DNA of 64,000 bases from Mycoplasmopsis alligatoris A21JP2 (GTDB taxonomy: Bacteria > Bacillota_I > Bacilli_A > Mycoplasmatales > Metamycoplasmataceae), in assembly GCF_000178375.1 (NCBI RefSeq), contig NZ_ADNC01000027.1, positions 1 through 64,000 of the forward strand. The letters are read 5' to 3'. Position 1 is the first letter of the stretch; each line of letters opens with the position of its first letter. The translations under genes were made by a program, and so were the position numbers. The notes beneath the pieces were generated by a model. That model saw only the letters and a program-made list of their open reading frames with translations. It did no database searches and was not told where the DNA came from. This document shows, one piece after another, positions 10,092 to 21,322 of this stretch.

Positions 10092-11104
10092 TGAATCAAT
10101 ACAAAATAGCTTTTGACTTTAGCGGTAGTGATCACGGAGTAGTTCCTGTTGTAGAAGCTGCTAATGAATTTTTAGAAAAAAATCCAAATTTTAAACTTAT
10201 TTTAGTTGGTAAGAAAGCCGATTTAGACTCATCATATAATGGTGCTATTCATAAAAATATTGAAATAGTTGATAAGCCAATTTACCCAAGTAATATTAAA
10301 AATATAAAACAATCTCTAAGTGAAGACACTGCCATGAATCATGCTTTTAATTTGGTAAAAACTAATCAAGCAAATGCAATTATGTCAGCTGGTGATAGTG
10401 GGTTATACTTAGGATCAGCAACACTTATTTTAAAAAGATTGCAAGGAATTTCAAGACCTGCTTTTATGCCACTTATGCCTACAACAAAGGGGAAAAAATT
10501 CTTACTTCTTGATGTTGGTGCTAATATAACTACTAAAGCAAACTATCTAGTTGAATGATCAATTATTGCAAATGAATATGCAAAAGTTTTACTAGATTTA
10601 ACAAACCCTAGAATTTCACTATTAAACATAGGAACAGAAGATTACAAAGGTACTGAAGAAGTAAAAGAAGCTCATCAATTACTTAAAAATGAAAAAATAA
10701 ATTACATTGGTTTTCAAGAACCTCGAAACATTTTAAACTGAACAACCGATGTTGCAGTTATCGATGGATATGGTGGTAATTTAGTTCTAAAATCTCTAGA
10801 AGGTGCAATACTAAGTTTTAAAGACTTAATTAAAGGTAAAATAATGTTAAAAACTATAAGAAAAATAGGTTATTTATTTTTAAAAGGTGCATTCAAAGAT
10901 GTTGCTGAAACTTTAGATTATCGAAATGTTGGTGCAGCATGAGTAATAGGTGTTGATGGTGTTGTTATAAAATGTCATGGTAGTTCTGATAAAAAATCAT
11001 ATATAGGTGCTTTTAATCAAGTTAAACTAGCTCTTGAAAAAAACGTATTATCCTATGTTAAAGAGAGTTTAGACCAAAAAAATAAAGCGGTAATTAATGA
11101 TTAA
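10091..11104 (+). CDS. plsX: phosphate acyltransferase PlsX
   Basis: A 337-residue protein. The DFSGSDHG near the N-terminus corresponds to the family's DAMGGDxxP region, and SAGDSGLYLGSATLILKRLQGISRPAF is the conserved core. PlsX interconverts acyl-ACP or acyl-CoA and acyl-phosphate, the acyl donor for PlsY. It contains several TGA Trp codons. Note the altered start of the core motif (SGSD for MGGD). The start ATG overlaps the fakA stop, and its own stop overlaps the rnc start by 8 nt. Next to FakA this suggests that acyl-phosphate from scavenged fatty acid is the shared intermediate. Confidence 0.92.
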
Positions 11105-11777
11105 GTGCACAAATTTTGATGAATTTTTTAAATATCATGAAATTGAACCTAAAAACAAGTTAATTTACTTTCAAGCCTTAAAACATGGCTCATTCGTAAA
11201 AAAACAATCAAAATTAGAAAGTTATGAGCGCCTTGAATTTTTAGGTGATTCTGTTCTTCAACTTTTTGTTAGTTCATACATTTATACTAAATTTCCTAAC
11301 ATGGAACAAGGTAAAATGACTGAATTAAGAGCAAAAGTAGTAAACGCTAATTCACTTTCACAAGTATCTAATAAAATAGGATTAATTAATCTATTAAAAA
11401 CAGGCGGTGGACAAACCGCCGTAAGTGTTAAGTCATCAACAAAAGTACAATCCGATATTTTTGAATCAATTATTGGTGCAATATTTGTAGATTTAGGATT
11501 AAATCATGCTTATAAATTCATAAGGCTACATTTATCATCAACAATAGATAACTTATTCAAACATGAAAACAAAGATCCAAAAACACGTTTACAAGAATAT
11601 TTTCAAAACATTAGCCGAGAAAATATAAAATATATAGTAGATCAACTTCCTAACAAATCATTTAGTGCTAAAGCTACTCATGACAAAATAGTTTATGGTA
11701 TAGGTAAGGGATCTTCAAAAAAAGAATCAGAAATAAACGCAGCTCTAGAAGCGTTAAAAAAATTAAATATAGGTTAA
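11097..11777 (+). CDS. rnc: ribonuclease III
   Basis: A 226-residue RNase III that cleaves double-stranded RNA in rRNA processing. The signature ERLEFLGDSVLQ lies at about residues 43-54, and the second acidic cluster SDIFESIIGAIFVDLG at about 118-133. The C-terminal ~70 residues form the dsRNA-binding domain (KTRLQEYFQ...KSFSAKATHDKIVYGIGKGSSKKESEINAALEALKKL). It overlaps plsX by 8 nt and is followed after 8 nt by smc, the same order as in Bacillus. Confidence 0.95.
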   Translation: MIKCTNFDEFFKYHEIEPKNKLIYFQALKHGSFVKKQSKLESYERLEFLGDSVLQLFVSSYIYTKFPNMEQGKMTELRAKVVNANSLSQVSNKIGLINLLKTGGGQTAVSVKSSTKVQSDIFESIIGAIFVDLGLNHAYKFIRLHLSSTIDNLFKHENKDPKTRLQEYFQNISRENIKYIVDQLPNKSFSAKATHDKIVYGIGKGSSKKESEINAALEALKKLNIG

Positions 11778-11785
11778 GGTAAAAT

Positions 11786-14731
11786 ATGAAATTAATAAAA
11801 ATTGAAGCTCATGGATTTAAATCTTTTGCTGACCCAGTTACACTTCATTTTGATGGAGGAGTAACAGGAATTGTTGGTCCAAACGGTTCTGGCAAAAGTA
11901 ATATAAATGATGCTATTAAATGAGTTTTAGGAGAGCAAAGTTCTAAAGAATTGCGTGGAGATAATATGGCTGATGTTATCTTTGCAGGTTCTAAAACAAC
12001 AAAATCACTAGATAGAGCTGAAGTTACTTTAACTTTTGATAATCGTGAAGGATCTTCTTCACATCCTAGTGAAATTATTACAATCTCACGCGTTCTTGAA
12101 AGAGGAAAAGGTGCAAACCAATACTACATAAATGGAGAATTATGTAGACATAAAGACATAAAAGCTATTGCTATGGAAACTGGTATAGGTAAATCATCTC
12201 TTGCTATTATTTCACAAGGAACTGTTGCAGATATAGCAGAATCAACTGATGAGCAAAGAAGAGGAATTTTTGAAGAAGCAGCTGGTGTTTCAAAATATAA
12301 ATTTAGAAAACTAGACGCTACAAGAAAATTAGAAAAAACTACTGAATCATTAGAAAAAGTAGATGTATTAGTTGCAGAACTTGAAAAACAATTAGTTCCA
12401 TTAAGAAAACAAGCTGATAAAGCTAAGGAATATCTTAAAAAAACTGAGCAACTTAAAGACATTGAAATCGCCGTATTGGCGCATGATATAGAACTTTATG
12501 AAGGTCAATATAGACAATTAACACGTGAATTAGAAGGTGTTGAAGAAACTAAAAATGACTATACTGAAAAAATTGAAAAAGTTGAATCAAAACTTAACAA
12601 AAGTATTTTACAAAGAGATGGACTTCAAAAAGAAATTTCTGCCTTAATGGGTAAATCAAAAGGTATTAATGAAAGACTAAAAGACCTAGAAATTCTTGCT
12701 AATAAAGAAAATCAAAGACAAGAATTAATTGCTCGTGGAGAAATAAAAGTAAGTAGTGCTGAACAAATTCAAAGTCTTAAAAAGATTCTTGAAGAACTTG
12801 GGCATAAAATAAATTATTTTATTGAAGAAGAAAAAAACACAAAACAAAAATCTACAGACTTTAATAACCAAATAAATGAACTAAACAATAAAGTAAACGA
12901 GTTAACAATACAAATTAACGATAAAAAACACAAAAAAATTAAACTTGAAACCAAACTACAAATAATGGTTGATCAAAAAGAAAGTAAAAGTAACTTATTT
13001 AAAGGAACAAAAACTATTCTTGAAAACAAAAGTTTATTTAAAGGATTGCATGGAATTGTAGGAGACTTAATAAAAGTTAATCCTGAATATGTTGCAGCAA
13101 TTGAAACTGTTTTAGCAAATGCAACACAACACATTGTTGTTGAAAACCCTGAAGTAGCCGTTAAAGCTGTTAACTTTTTAAAATCAAATAATTCAGGTCG
13201 TGCTACATTTATACCTCTAAAATCTATTCAACCTAAAAGCGTTAGAGATGACCATATGCTGGTTATTCAAAGTCATCCTGGTTATGTAGGAATTGCAAGC
13301 GAATTAATCGATGTAGAACCTAAATATGAAGTTTTAAATAAATTCTTATTAGGAAACATAATTGTTGTTGAAGATATTGAAACGGCTAATAAAGTTGCAA
13401 ACATACTTGACAAAAAATATATGGTTGTGACAAAAGATGGTGACATTATTCGTGTTGGTGGTGTTATTGTTGGAGGATCAAAAGAAAGAAGTCAAAATAT
13501 TATTGGACTTGATGAACAAATTAAAGAAATTAAAAACTTAATTCCAGGATTTAATGCTCTTATCAAATCACAAGAAGATAATATTCAAGATCTTAAAACA
13601 AAAAGAGCTAATTTATATCAATATAATGCTGAAATTCAAAAAGATATTTCAATCATTATTGAAAAAAGAGTTAACGCTCAAAATCAATTTACTGAATACA
13701 AAAATCAATTAAGTTCGTTATCAACTGAAAAATTTGAGCTAGATAGTTCAATTTCAAGAAATGTAGAAAACATTGAAATTTTAGAATCTCAATTCCGTTC
13801 AATTTCAGCTGATTTAAGAGCAAAAAATGAAATTTTTGACTCATTAAACATTGAAATTAATGGATTAAACATTTCTAAAAATGATTTAGAAAAAAATTTA
13901 AGAGATCTTAACTCATCTTTTGCTAAAAAAATAGCTAGTCAAGAAAGAGCGAAAATCTACTTTGAACAAAACAAAGAAAGATTAATTACTCACTATAAAA
14001 TGACTGTAGAAAACGCCAAAAATGACTATAGACTAAGCATTTCCATAGAAGAAGCTAGAGAATTTGTTGAAACAACTAGGGAAGAAATTTCTTCATTAGG
14101 AACAGTTAATATTGAAAGTATTGAACAACTTTTAGAAGTTGAAGAAAGATACAACAATTTTGTAACAAATCGTGAAGAACTTTATCAAGCTAAAGAAACA
14201 ATTTTAAATGCAATAGCAGAAATGGACAAAATCATCATTACTCGTTTAACAACTATTGTTAACGATGTAAACACTGAATTTGATAACGTCTTTAGAGCTA
14301 TGTTTGGTGGAGGAAGCGCAAGAATTGACTTTGTTGATCCTAAAAACATTTTAGAAAGTGGAATTTCAATTGAAGCTCAACCTCCTGGAAAAAGCATTAA
14401 AAACTTAAAACTATTTTCTGGTGGAGAAAAATCACTTATTGCTATTTCTTTACTTTTTGGTATTCTTAAGGCTAGACCTTTACCATTATGTATCCTTGAT
14501 GAAGTAGAAGCTGCGCTTGATGAAGCAAACGTTGTTCGTTTTGCTGAATACTTACAAGCACTTAAAGAAAAAACACAATTTGTTGTTATTACACACCGTC
14601 ACGGAACAATGTCAAGAATGGACAATTTATTTGGTGCTACAATGCAAAAACGTGGAGTAACAAGTTTCTTTAGTTTACAATTATCAGAAGCTAAAAAAAT
14701 GGTTGATGAATTCAACGAAATTAATGATTAA
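11786..14731 (+). CDS. smc: chromosome segregation SMC ATPase
   Basis: A 981-residue protein. Walker A GPNGSGKS is at residues 31-38, followed by long coiled coils from about 170 to 330 and 500 to 800, a hinge region near 340-500, and the C-terminal head with FSGGEKSL (near 878) and Walker [17 protein letters not shown] (near 902). It organises the chromosome with ScpA/ScpB. The ATG at 11786 follows TTAAGGT and restores the conserved [15 protein letters not shown] start. It is shorter than Bacillus SMC (about 1180) because of reduced coiled coils. An inverted fragment of this gene lies at 1993-2265. Confidence 0.96.
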
Positions 14732-14758
14732 AAACGCAAATTACTGCGTTTTTTATTT
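14730..14758 (+). terminator. terminator of the yloU-smc operon
   Basis: AAAAACGCA / TGCGTTTTT stem with a 5-nt loop and T run, starting at the smc stop codon. Confidence 0.85.
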
Positions 14759-14861
14759 AACTATTTATACGTGACAAACAAAGTAAAAATACAAAAGTTT
14801 TTGCTAAATAAAATAGATTAAAAAATGTAATTTTAAAAACCTTTATTAATGTCTCTTATAG

Positions 14862-14867
14862 TATAAT
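14862..14867 (+). promoter_or_regulatory. -10 box of tRNA-Thr
   Basis: TATAAT placed 8 nt before the mature tRNA 5' end, so the primary transcript would have almost no leader. Confidence 0.5.
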
Positions 14868-14875
14868 AAAAGAAC

Positions 14876-14951
14876 GCCATCATAGCTCAGTCGGTAGAGC
14901 ACATCCATGGTAAGGATGGGGTCGCAGGTTCGATTCCTGTTGTTGGCACCA
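14876..14951 (+). tRNA. tRNA-Thr (anticodon GGT)
   Basis: A 76-nt cloverleaf. The D arm is GCTC/GAGC, the anticodon stem CATCC/GGATG with loop ATGGTAA (anticodon GGT at 14909-14911, reading ACC/ACU), the T arm GCAGG-TTCGATT-CCTGT, and the CCA end is encoded (14949-14951). The acceptor stem GCCATCA / TGTTGGC pairs except for one T-T mismatch at the fifth pair (14880 with 14943). Confidence 0.95.
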
Positions 14952-14983
14952 TATCTTTTTAAAGACCAAACTAAGGAAAAATT

Positions 14984-16585
14984 ATGAAAAAAAATATTTT
15001 ATTAACTAGCATTATTGGTGCAACCATTGTGCCAGTTTCTTTTGCACTTATTTCTTGTAATGTAAATTTAGATAACAAAGATAATTCTAAAGTAGAAAAT
15101 AACAATAATTCTTCTACCAACAATGATCCTAAAAACCCTGTGGATAACGGAAATACGAATAACAAACCCACCGATAATAAAGATAAAAATCCAGGATCTT
15201 CTACCGGTTCAGATGTTAATAAAGAAACCGATAAAAAAATAAGTATTCCTGCCACAAAATTAAAACCAGGAATTACTAAACCAAGAGTTGTTGAAGAATT
15301 TAAACTTGATAAAGTAGAAGTCGTTTCTAACTTTCCTGCTTGAATACCAAGCGAACATTTAAATGAAGCTAAAACAGAAATATTGAAGGATAAATTTATA
15401 GTAAATAATTTGGCAAGTGGAGTAGTTTTTACAAATAAATTACTTGATTTTAATGACAAGAGCGGCGAAATAATAATTGATTATTTATTTAAAAGAGAAA
15501 ATGCTAATTTAGGGAAAAAAACATTTACTATAAAAGTTAATAAAATGCCTCTTCCAAATGATCTGTCATTATTCGTTGAAGGAACTAGTAAAAAAATACC
15601 AGAAAACTATAAATTAAATAGCGATTCAAAATTAGATGATTTAAAAAAATACGTTAACATTTCTTTACGATCGATTGATGGAGTAAGTGAGGCTGTTCTA
15701 AAAAGATACCAAATTGAATTTATAGATACAAAAGTTTTACAAAATAATTTGTTACAACTAAATTACAAAATAAAAGCCCCTAGTTTTTACACCTTTTCAA
15801 AAAAAGATGGAGAGGAATATGGACAAAAAAGCAATATTAAAAGTTTAACACTTGAAATAGAGAATGAAATTAATGCAATATTAAGTAAAATAACAATAAA
15901 CAACAACAATCAAAGAAATAATGTTACTGCATCTTATTTGTTGGAAACTTATAAAAATGATACAGGAAATAATACTCTTAGATCTAGATTTGTAAACGGC
16001 GGGTTAATAATAATTCCAGAAATACCATCAAAAAAGGTTTATTCACCAGAAATAGTAGCGGTTGAAGCGGATGATTTGAATGGAAAATTAACTATACAAT
16101 TTCATTTAAAAGATTCTAGCACTGAATACAGTAATGTTGAGAATTCATCAGTTCGCATTTTAGAAATAACTGGATTTAAAAAAGTTAAGCCTGAATTTTC
16201 TAACACTCATGATGACATTCAAAATAAATTTTATATTGATTATGGAACTCAAGCTAAGTTGAAAGACAAACTTAAAACAATTCCAGGTTTTACAAACTGA
16301 TATGAAAACGACAATAAAATTGAAAAATTATCGCCATATAATGGTGGATATAAACCAAACAATCTTTTCAATTTATGGTTTAATAAAATTAACGCAGATG
16401 TTTTAACAGAAAAAAGAGAGTTGTCTTTACAGGATGAATCAAGACCAATATATGAAATTATTGAAGTTAACAAAGAAAAAATTAATAATAAAATAAAAAT
16501 TTCTTTAAAAGTAAAGGTGTATATGCATATATACGGGTACACAGAAACAGAATTTATAACAACTATTTCATTTTTCAAAAATTAA
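14984..16585 (+). CDS. putative surface lipoprotein
   Basis: A 533-residue protein with a prokaryotic lipoprotein signal peptide (MKKN, hydrophobic core, lipobox ALIS-C, Cys25). A low-complexity Asn/Asp/Lys/Pro/Thr linker follows (about 26-95), typical of mycoplasma surface lipoproteins. The body contains repeated modules of the pattern G-x-[IL]-x-[IV]-x-[YF]...[FI]-x-[IV]-x-x-[FM], e.g. GKLTIQFHLKD followed by ILEITGFKK, resembling the repeats of lipoprotein-17-type variable surface proteins and the N-terminal parts of the two DUF31 lipoproteins here. It is anchored on the outer face of the membrane. It converges on the DUF31 gene and shares its terminator. Function unknown. Confidence 0.8.
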
Positions 16586-16608
16586 AAAAGCGTTTCCGCT
16601 TTTTTATT
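16584..16608. terminator. bidirectional terminator between two lipoprotein genes
   Basis: AAAAAAGCG / CGCTTTTTT stem with a 4-nt loop, placed between convergent genes; A/T runs on both sides serve both strands. Confidence 0.85.
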
Positions 16609-18826
16609 TTTTGAATTTAAATTCTTCAGGAATTTTATTTAAACCTTCACTAAAAAGTTTTGTTTTCATATTAGGATATAATTTTTTTAATTCTTCTCTA
16701 TATGAAGACTTTTGGTTCTTTCCTCCTCCATATATTAAATCGTATTCTTCTAAATTATATTTACCGTATAATCCTTTGTAATCGAATCCTTCGCTTCTAA
16801 ACGCTGCAGAATATCCAGTTCCAGCATTTGCGTTTGAATAGTAATAAACAGAGAGTAATTCATTTTTATCCGTTCTCACACTACTTCCACTTGACCCTCC
16901 AAATGGCGCATAAAATCTTGGCATATAATTTAGTCCATAAGAAAAGTATTGCTTTCCATCTTTTCCTTTATATAAACTTCCATCATCATTTAAAGGATGT
17001 GTAATAAAGACGTCTGCTAAACCTGGTTTATCACCAAAATTTCTATAACCTATTTGATATGATAAGTAGTTCCCTCTACTAATTTTATCTAATAATTCTG
17101 GAGCTAATTCAGGACCTGTTTCAGTTTTTACTAATTTACCATATCAACCACTATCTCCATTAACTCATAATGATCTAGATTCTTTTCTAGCTGCAATTTC
17201 GGCAGCATCTTGATATTCATTTAAGAAATAGTCAGCATCACTTCTTGGATAACCAACAATATAAAGACTATCTTTATCATTACCTATTTTTCCAGAAAGA
17301 GGAAAATCAATAGGTTCATATTTTTTAAGATAACTTGTTGATTTAAATTTAACGTGTTCTGATTCTTTACCAGCGTAATTATTGGTTAAAATTTTTGCAG
17401 TTTCCTCAGCTTTTCCTTTTGCAGAATTATATTTTTCAACTGTTTTACCATCTGCAATAACACCAAAACCAGTAACTTTTGAAAAATCTATTTCTATAAC
17501 AGCGAAGTCGCTCATTTCTTCAACATCTTTAAATTTTTCTCTTAATTCAGATGATAAATATTCTTTTGGTGAAGAATTTAAATAATCTTTTGCTCAAAAA
17601 ACAACTTTAGCAGCAGGTTTATTTTCGTCAAAATATAATGAAAAATCTTCTAAACGCTCTTCAAATTTACTTGTTCTTATTTTATTTCTCTCTACAATTT
17701 CTTCATTAACCTTCATTAAACTCAATGTTTTAGCTTTGTCTAATCCTTCTGCAACGTGGGCATTTGTACCAAAGTAAAACTTAGTAGGTTGCTTACCATT
17801 TTCTGGTAATTCATAGTCCATTATTCAAATTGTTCCCATAGTGGATAATGATTTTCCTTTATTAATACCCTCCGTTTCTGGAACTAAATCTGAAAAACTT
17901 ATACCTAATGTTTGTAAGGCAGCTTGTTTGTATTTTTCATTAGGTAACGTTCTTGCTAAACCGGTTAATTGAAAGGAGTTTCTACCAGAAGCATCAACTC
18001 ATGATAATCCATATCCAGGTATACCATTAGTATTTATATTTAATCCTTCTACATTTCCATTGGCTCCATATTTAGGCACTGTAAATCCTTTAGAAAATGC
18101 ATCATTATATGTATCCAAGTTTAATTCTTTAGCAATTTTGTCATATTTTGCTGCATTATCCGTACTAGCTTTTTCATCACTTCTTTTGCCTTTAATTTCT
18201 CATTGTCTATTTAGATTAGCTAAATACTTTTCACTGTCCATAACAAATCTTGTATATTGGTCAGCTTTTACATATTTAGATTTTTCAGATGATACCAATG
18301 AATCAGCTGGATCAAATGGAATTTTATTATCTGCTCCAGATCCAAATGGGCTTGTTTGAAAACCACTTAACTCAATTTTTTTCTTAATAACAATTTTGTC
18401 ATTATCAATAGGACTTATTGATAAATGAACAGTTGTCTTTCCTGTTTGATTAGCCACTTTAGCGCTTTGTGGGTTAAATACGCCATCAATATTTACTTTA
18501 AATTTGTCTTTTAGTGGACCATCAATATTTAATTTAATATCGCTTGTTAATTGAATATCACCAGCAAATAATCCTTTTCATCTGTCTTCAGGTAAATCTT
18601 TAATAGATGCAACCGTAATGTTTAAATTATTATTAATTGTTTTTTCCAACTCTTCAGGAGTTGAAATTTTTGAAACATCAAGATTTGCCGCTTCATCTTT
18701 TGATAAGGCTTTACCTTCATCCCCTGTTGTTTTATTATCGTTTGTTGAATTACAACTTGCTATTATAGCAACAGGTGCAATTGCCAATGAAAACGAAAAT
18801 AAGTATTTTAATTTTTTGTTTTTCAT
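16604..18826 (-). CDS. DUF31 (MIP-like) serine protease lipoprotein, copy 1
   Basis: A 740-residue lipoprotein: lipobox IIAS-C with Cys25, an acidic linker, then modules with the VHLSI...KKKIELSGF pattern, then a trypsin-like DUF31 domain in the C-terminal ~430 residues. Putative catalytic triad: His in TNAHVAEGL, Asp in SDFAVIEIDF, Ser in PFGGSSGSSV. DUF31 proteins include the mycoplasma immunoglobulin protease (MIP), which cuts antibody captured by MIB. The frame is continuous when TGA is Trp. A strong AGGAGGAG ribosome site precedes the ATG. No MIB-like gene is adjacent, so the substrate is not established. Confidence 0.82.
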
Positions 18827-18840
18827 AATCTCCTCCTATG

Positions 18841-19260
18841 AATGCCTTAATTATAAAATATTTATAAGGACATAATATTAATTTTAATTATTAGAAAAAA
18901 TTATTCAATGATTCACTCATAAAATAAACTAATAAGTCTATTCCATAGGCAAATAAAAAAATTAAATTAAATAAAAAAATACATTTTTCTATTTTTATTT
19001 TTTGAAAAACAAATATTCTAAATTTAATAATTATTAAAGAATTATAAATACAACAAGACCAGAAAATTACAAGAAATAAAATTTTTGCCTACTTATTTAA
19101 ACTATTTTATAAAAATTAAATACTTAATCAAAAACATAATATATTCAAAAAATGTCAAACAAATTAACAATATATAAATTTATGCCAAAAATATTTCTAT
19201 TTAGCGCTAAGGATTAACATGATTTAATTTGCCTATATTAAAAATATAATCACAAATAAA
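18841..19260. other. about 420-bp gene-free, extremely AT-rich spacer
   Basis: Upstream of the DUF31 gene and downstream of parE. No coding frame of note. The minus-strand TATAAT at 18850-18855 can serve the DUF31 gene. The 8-mer TAGGCAAA or its complement occurs at 18945-18952, 19086-19092 (7-base core) and 19229-19235 (7-base core), and again at 21266-21273 upstream of parE; TTAGCGCTAA occurs at 19201-19210. Otherwise A/T-rich low-complexity sequence. Confidence 0.5.
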
Positions 19261-19262
19261 TT

Positions 19263-19293
19263 AAAAATAGACATATTGTATGCCTATTTTTTT
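19263..19293 (-). terminator. terminator of parE
   Basis: Stem AAAAATAGACATA / TATGCCTATTTTT with one mismatch and a 3-nt loop; it overlaps the parE stop. Confidence 0.7.
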
Positions 19294-21205
19294 AAACAAT
19301 ATCAAAATTATCTTCATTTGAAAAATCTACATGTTTATCAATTCAGTTTTTTCTTAAAGATGCATTATTGCCCATTAAAGTACTTACTCTTCTTTCAGCA
19401 AGAGTAATATCTTCCATTGTTACTTTTATGATACTTCTTGTTGCAGGATTCATTGTTGTTTCTCACAATTGATCCGCATTCATTTCTCCTAAACCTTTAT
19501 ATCTTTGAATTTCTCAACTTCCTGGTTTAGATAAAATTTCTTTTAATTCACTTTCATCTCATGCATAATAAACTAAATTTTTTGCTTTATTAGAAGCTTT
19601 ATATAATGGAGGTAAAGCAATGTATACTTTACCAGCTTCTATCAGAGGTTTCATGTATCTGTAAAGAAATGTTAATAATAAAATTTGAATATGTGCACCA
19701 TCAGTATCAGCATCAGTCATAATTATTATTTTTCCATATTGTGCCTTAGACAAGTCAAATTCTTTTCCATATCCAGCACCAATAGAATTAATAATAGTTC
19801 CAATTTCAGTGTTTTTTAGAATGTCAATTAACTTAGATTTTTCAACATTTATAACTTTTCCACGAAGCGGTAAAATTGCTTGATATCTACGGTCACGACC
19901 ACTTTTTGCACTTCCTCCAGCAGAATCTCCCTCAACTAAAAACAACTCTTTTTCTTCTGGTTTTTTAGATTGGGCTGGAGTTAATTTGTCAGATAAAATG
20001 GGTTTATCTTTTAAAATGGATTTAGTTTTTCTTAATTCTTGACGCTGTTTTTTTTCTTCATTTCTAATTTCGTATGCTCTTTTTATTTTATCTAAAACTT
20101 TTTTTGCCAATTGTTTATGTTCTATAATTCACATTTTTAAATGCTTAGTAACTAATTCTTCAACAACTCCTTTTGCATCTGGAGTTCCTAATTTATCTTT
20201 AGTTTGTCCAACAAATTCTAAAAGTTTTTCAGGTACTTTTAAAGACAAAATTACACTTAAGCCTTCGCGAATATCACTAGGTTCAAAAACATTTTTATTT
20301 TTTAAAACACCTTCTTCTATTCCAAAGTCATTAAAAACTTTTGTTAGCGCAGTTTTTAATCCAGTTTCATGAGTTCCACCATCTCTAGTTTTAACATTAT
20401 TAACGAAACTTACTATTAATTCATTATATGAATCAGTATATTGGAATCCACAATCAACTTCAATACCTTTTCTACTATCATTAAACGTAATTGCCTGTGT
20501 TATAGCACTTTTACTATCATTTACAAATCCTAAAAAAGCTGCAATTCCATCTGAAAATCTAAATGTTTCACTTGTGCTTGTTGACTCATCATATAATTTT
20601 ATTTCCAGATTAGAAATCAAAAAACAACTTTCTTTTAATCTCTCACTTATAACGTCATAATTAAGTTTAGCGCGTTTGAAAAAATCATAATCAGGTCAAA
20701 ATTGTACCTTTGTACCAACTTTTTTTGATTTACCAACAACTTGAGTTTTTTTCAAAATTTTATCTTGACAAAACTCCGTTAAATACTCATTACCATCTCT
20801 ATAAACAGTTACTACAACTTTTGTTGATAAAGCATTAACCACTGAAGAACCTACACCATGTAATCCACCGCTCGTTTTATAAGCGCCTTCATTAAATTTT
20901 CCTCCTGCATGTAATTCTGTAAAAACCAATTCAACTGCGCTACGCCCAGATTCGGTTTTTCCAACAGGAATACCACGACCATTATCTTCTATTGTAACTG
21001 AACCATCAATTCCTAATTTGACTGAAATCTTATTAGCAAATCCAGCTAAAGCTTCATCTATTGAATTATCAACTATTTCTCAAACTAAGTGGTGTAAACC
21101 ATTAACATCAGTTGATCCTATATACATTCCTGGTCTTTTACGAACTGCTTCTAATCCTTTTAACTGTGTAATGTTTTTTGCTGTATAAGTATTGTTATTT
21201 GACAT
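19292..21205 (-). CDS. parE: DNA topoisomerase IV subunit B
   Basis: A 637-residue GHKL ATPase/TOPRIM protein. The ATPase motifs are [21 protein letters not shown] and [15 protein letters not shown]; the TOPRIM motifs are EGDSAGGSA and [11 protein letters not shown]. ParE rather than GyrB is indicated by the C-terminal [15 protein letters not shown] and [10 protein letters not shown] with a final RKNWIDKHVDF, as in firmicute ParE. It decatenates daughter chromosomes with ParC, which is not beside it here. There is no Shine-Dalgarno; TATAAT lies 9 nt before the ATG. A terminator follows directly, so it is a single-gene unit. Confidence 0.9.
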
Positions 21206-21214
21206 AATAAAAAT

Positions 21215-21220
21215 ATTATA
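21215..21220 (-). promoter_or_regulatory. -10 box of parE
   Basis: TATAAT on the minus strand, 9 nt from the ATG at 21205; no ribosome site. Confidence 0.5.
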
Positions 21221-21288
21221 AATTAAAAATATAATTGTTCTTAAATTTTGTATTTAGTTATTTTATAGGCAAATATGTAATTTTAAAC

Positions 21289-21315
21289 AAAAAAGACACT
21301 TTTGTGTCTTTAATT
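21289..21315 (-). terminator. terminator of the small membrane protein gene
   Basis: AAAGACAC / GTGTCTTT stem with a 4-nt loop, followed on the minus strand by TTTTGTTT. Confidence 0.8.
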
Positions 21316-21322
21316 TTTACTA

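Noticed and set aside
10556-10560. Apparent premature stops (TGA) in plsX and most other genes
   Set aside because: TGA falls on conserved Trp positions throughout; it is the mollicute code, not decay or frameshift.
15100-15200. Phase-variable homopolymer or dinucleotide tract in the lipoprotein gene or its promoter
   Set aside because: The A runs near the lipoprotein starts are short (8 or fewer) and no longer than elsewhere; no poly-GA/TA tract seen.
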